This document shows, in pieces, positions 24,011 through 26,143 of a stretch of 26,143 bases of DNA. Under the pieces are notes generated by a model. That model was not told the origin of the DNA, made no database searches, and saw only the letters and a list, made by a program, of their open reading frames with translations. Position 1 is the stretch's first letter; every line of letters begins with the position of its first letter. Source of the DNA: Flavobacteriales bacterium UBA5939 (GTDB lineage: Bacteria; Bacteroidota; Bacteroidia; Flavobacteriales; Schleiferiaceae). The stretch spans positions 1 to 26,143 of the forward strand of contig DJCX01000033.1 in the NCBI GenBank assembly GCA_002430755.1, read 5' to 3'. The position numbers and the translations under genes were made by a program.

Positions 24011-25624
24011 ATGGCGAGTACTAAATACATCTTCGTTACCGGTGGGGTAACATCATCACTTGGAAAGGGAATCATTTCAGCTTCTTTAGCGAAATTGCTA
24101 CAAGCACGTGGTTACCGCGTGACTATACAGAAGTTGGATCCTTATATCAATGTTGATCCTGGAACCCTTAACCCTTATGAGCACGGCGAGTGTTACGTTA
24201 CAGAAGATGGTGCTGAGACAGATTTGGATTTAGGTCACTACGAGCGATTCTTGAATAGGCCTACTTCGCAAGGAAACAACGTGACTACAGGTCGAATTTA
24301 CCAAAGCGTTATTGATAAAGAACGTCGTGGCGACTTCCTCGGAAAAACAGTACAGGTAATTCCACACATCACCGATGAAATCAAGAATCGTGTGAAGATT
24401 CTGGGTGAAACAGGGGATTATGATATCGTGATCACTGAGATTGGTGGTACCGTAGGTGATATTGAAGCACTGCCATATATCGAAAGCGTACGTCAGTTGA
24501 AGTGGGAGTTGGAGAAAGATTGTATGGTCATTCACTTGACACTTCTTCCATACCTACGCGTAACCGGAGAGCTAAAAACTAAACCGACCCAACATAGTGT
24601 GAAAACAATGTTGGAGAGTGGTGTACAGCCTGATGTCTTGGTTTGTAGAAGCGAGCATGCAATTGACGATGATATTCGTAGAAAATTAGCCCTATTTACT
24701 AACGTTCGTCAGAAAAACGTAATTGAGTCCCGCGATGCGAATACCATCTACGAGGTGCCTATTATGATGTTCAAGGAAAAGCTTGACGAGGTAGTGCTGG
24801 ATTATTTCAATCTTCCGCAAGACACTACTCCAGATTTGGACAAATGGCGTGAATTCTTGTCAAGACTGCAGTATCCAAAGCGCACTGTTGAGATTGGCTT
24901 GATTGGTAAGTATGTAGAGCTTAAAGACAGTTATAAATCTATTTCCGAGGCGTTCATTCATGCAGGAGCTGCTAATGAGGTAGAGGTCAAGGTGCGTTGG
25001 ATCCACTCTGAACACTTGACACCAAAGAATGCGAAAGAACTTTGTAGAGGTTTGGACGGTGTACTCGTTGCTCCAGGTTTCGGAGAGCGTGGTTTTGAAG
25101 GAAAAGTAGCTACCGTTCAGTTTGCACGTGAAAATAAGATCCCATACTTCGGTATCTGTTACGGAATGCAAGCGGCAGTGATCGAGTATGCGAGAAATGT
25201 ACTTGGTTGGACCGATGCGAATACTACGGAAGTGAACCCAAAAACCGAGAAACCGGTTATTGCATTGATGGATGAGCAGATGCACATCACGGATATGGGG
25301 GGAACGATGCGTCTTGGGGCACAGAAATGTACCGTTGAAGAGGGCACCAAGGCCTACGAAGCTTACGGTGAAGAAAACATCAGTGAGCGTCACCGCCACC
25401 GTTATGAATTTAACAATGAATACAAAGAAGAATTGGTAGCAGCCGGTCTACGTACTTCAGGTATCAATCCCGATAGTGGGTTGGTTGAAGTGGTAGAAGT
25501 TGAGGACCATCCGTTCTTCGTAGGGGTACAATACCACCCTGAATACAAGAGTACCGTACTAAACCCGCACCCGCTTTTCGTGTCCTTCGTAAAAGCCGCG
25601 GACGAATACCGCCAAAAAAAATAA
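24011..25624 (+). CDS. pyrG: CTP synthase
   Basis: PyrG aminates UTP to CTP with glutamine and ATP. From ATG 24011 it has 537 residues, normal for the family. The synthase domain opens KYIFVTGGVTSSLGKGI (5-21) with the ATP loop, then KLDPYINVDPGTLNPYEHGE (41-60) and AETDLDLGHYERF (68-80). The C-terminal class I glutamine amidotransferase domain has GICYGMQ with nucleophile C383 and YHPEYKS with H509 and E511. A TTG at 23999 would add four residues but lies too close to the expected transcription start. It is followed after one base by yidC, so both are probably in one transcript. Confidence 0.97.
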   Translation: MASTKYIFVTGGVTSSLGKGIISASLAKLLQARGYRVTIQKLDPYINVDPGTLNPYEHGECYVTEDGAETDLDLGHYERFLNRPTSQGNNVTTGRIYQSVIDKERRGDFLGKTVQVIPHITDEIKNRVKILGETGDYDIVITEIGGTVGDIEALPYIESVRQLKWELEKDCMVIHLTLLPYLRVTGELKTKPTQHSVKTMLESGVQPDVLVCRSEHAIDDDIRRKLALFTNVRQKNVIESRDANTIYEVPIMMFKEKLDEVVLDYFNLPQDTTPDLDKWREFLSRLQYPKRTVEIGLIGKYVELKDSYKSISEAFIHAGAANEVEVKVRWIHSEHLTPKNAKELCRGLDGVLVAPGFGERGFEGKVATVQFARENKIPYFGICYGMQAAVIEYARNVLGWTDANTTEVNPKTEKPVIALMDEQMHITDMGGTMRLGAQKCTVEEGTKAYEAYGEENISERHRHRYEFNNEYKEELVAAGLRTSGINPDSGLVEVVEVEDHPFFVGVQYHPEYKSTVLNPHPLFVSFVKAADEYRQKK

Positions 25625-25625
25625 C

Positions 25626-26143
25626 ATGGAGGAGAATAAAGGAATAGATAAGAATCAAATCGCCGGATTTTTGCTCATTGGAGCAATCATGCTTGGCTTT
25701 GGATGGTGGAACAGCATTAATGCACCTGAAGTTCAGCCTGAAAATACTACGGAGGTAGTTGAAGAAGTAGCGGCCGATGCACTGAATGAAGATGCCAAGC
25801 CTGCTTTGGAAATTGAGGCAGTGGCCGATTCAAATGCATTTACAGCGCAAGAAGTAACCATTAGCAATGCTGAGTTAAGTTTGACCTTCTCTTCAGCAGG
25901 AGCATCACTAACAAGAGCAGCATTAGCAGATTACCACACGTACGACGACACTGCGCAAACTGAAGCGCTTGATTTGGTGAAAGGGAATAGCCAGGTGTTC
26001 GATCTGCAGCTTCCTGGAGGCGACGCACTTAGTGCCAAAGAGTTCGAGATTGTATCGACTGCTCCTCGTTCAGTGGTCTTTTCTGACGGTACTACTAAGG
26101 TGAGTATTGAACTGGCTGAGGTAGGGTACGATTATTCCTTTGT
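25626..26143 (+). CDS. yidC: Membrane protein insertase YidC (5' part)
   Basis: The gene begins at ATG 25626, one base after the pyrG stop, and runs off the right edge after 172 codons. The product starts with an acidic/basic head, then a membrane segment (IAGFLLIGAIMLGFGWW, about 12-28), a linker rich in E, A and D, and the start of the periplasmic P1 domain, with LSLTFSSAGASLTRAALADY (84-103), typical of YidC in Gram-negatives. YidC inserts and folds inner-membrane proteins. The catalytic five-span domain is outside the window. The pyrG-yidC order is usual in Bacteroidota to my knowledge. Confidence 0.93.
   Translation, partial: MEENKGIDKNQIAGFLLIGAIMLGFGWWNSINAPEVQPENTTEVVEEVAADALNEDAKPALEIEAVADSNAFTAQEVTISNAELSLTFSSAGASLTRAALADYHTYDDTAQTEALDLVKGNSQVFDLQLPGGDALSAKEFEIVSTAPRSVVFSDGTTKVSIELAEVGYDYSF

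Noticed and set aside
1..26143. Insertion sequences, prophage, CRISPR array, toxin-antitoxin or defence genes
   Set aside because: No transposase, integrase, regularly spaced repeats, target-site duplications or defence-type domains were seen; gene content is core chromosomal throughout.

Overview
The window looks like chromosomal DNA of a Bacteroidota bacterium, probably a marine member of the Flavobacteriales. Three lines of evidence agree. (1) Family content: a secreted protein with a CHU_C-type (type B) sorting domain of the type IX secretion system, a TonB-dependent receptor with an N-terminal carboxypeptidase-regulatory-like domain, YfhO, a DUF4834-like small membrane protein, and the neighbouring rlmH / nadC / yihY and pyrG-yidC gene groups. 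(2) Promoters: near-consensus Bacteroidota -7 elements (TAnnTTTG) lie just upstream of many genes, while Shine-Dalgarno sequences are inconspicuous. (3) Several genes need TTG or GTG starts. No mobile element, CRISPR array, tRNA or rRNA gene was seen, and no gene-free stretch exceeds about 200 bases.

Layout. 1-99: end of an unidentified gene, then trkH (K+ uptake). 1939-5809 (minus strand): a likely operon of a DEAD-box RNA helicase with an RG-repeat tail, a short-chain dehydrogenase and a 2-oxoglutarate/Fe(II) oxygenase, ending at a strong terminator. 5813-6412 (minus): a small class I methyltransferase. 6540-6820: rpmH (ribosomal protein L34) with a textbook promoter and terminator. 6835-9764: carB, which lacks the C-terminal allosteric domain. 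9787-11246: a DUF4834-like protein and a GT4 glycosyltransferase. 11314-13767 (minus): a large YfhO membrane protein, convergent with the glycosyltransferase across a shared terminator. 13889-16482: two overlapping genes for PLP enzymes of different folds (fold type I, then a fold type III decarboxylase-like enzyme). 16512-17786: a LamG-type protein with a T9SS sorting domain. 17853-20069 (minus): nadC, yihY and a DUF2147 protein, tightly packed. 20125-21619: rlmH and holA. 21651-23966: the TonB-dependent receptor. 24011-26143: pyrG and the 5' part of yidC.

Most genes are housekeeping: translation and RNA (rpmH, rlmH, DEAD helicase), nucleotide and cofactor synthesis (carB, pyrG, nadC), replication (holA), and envelope functions (trkH, YfhO, glycosyltransferase, TonB receptor, yidC, T9SS cargo). 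The part least explained by known pathways is the PLP-enzyme pair at 13889-16482; it is the best candidate here for an uncharacterised metabolic step. Other points worth a look are the truncated CarB, the structured leader of the helicase gene, and the constant very short distance between -7 elements and start codons, which implies leaders too short for a Shine-Dalgarno site.
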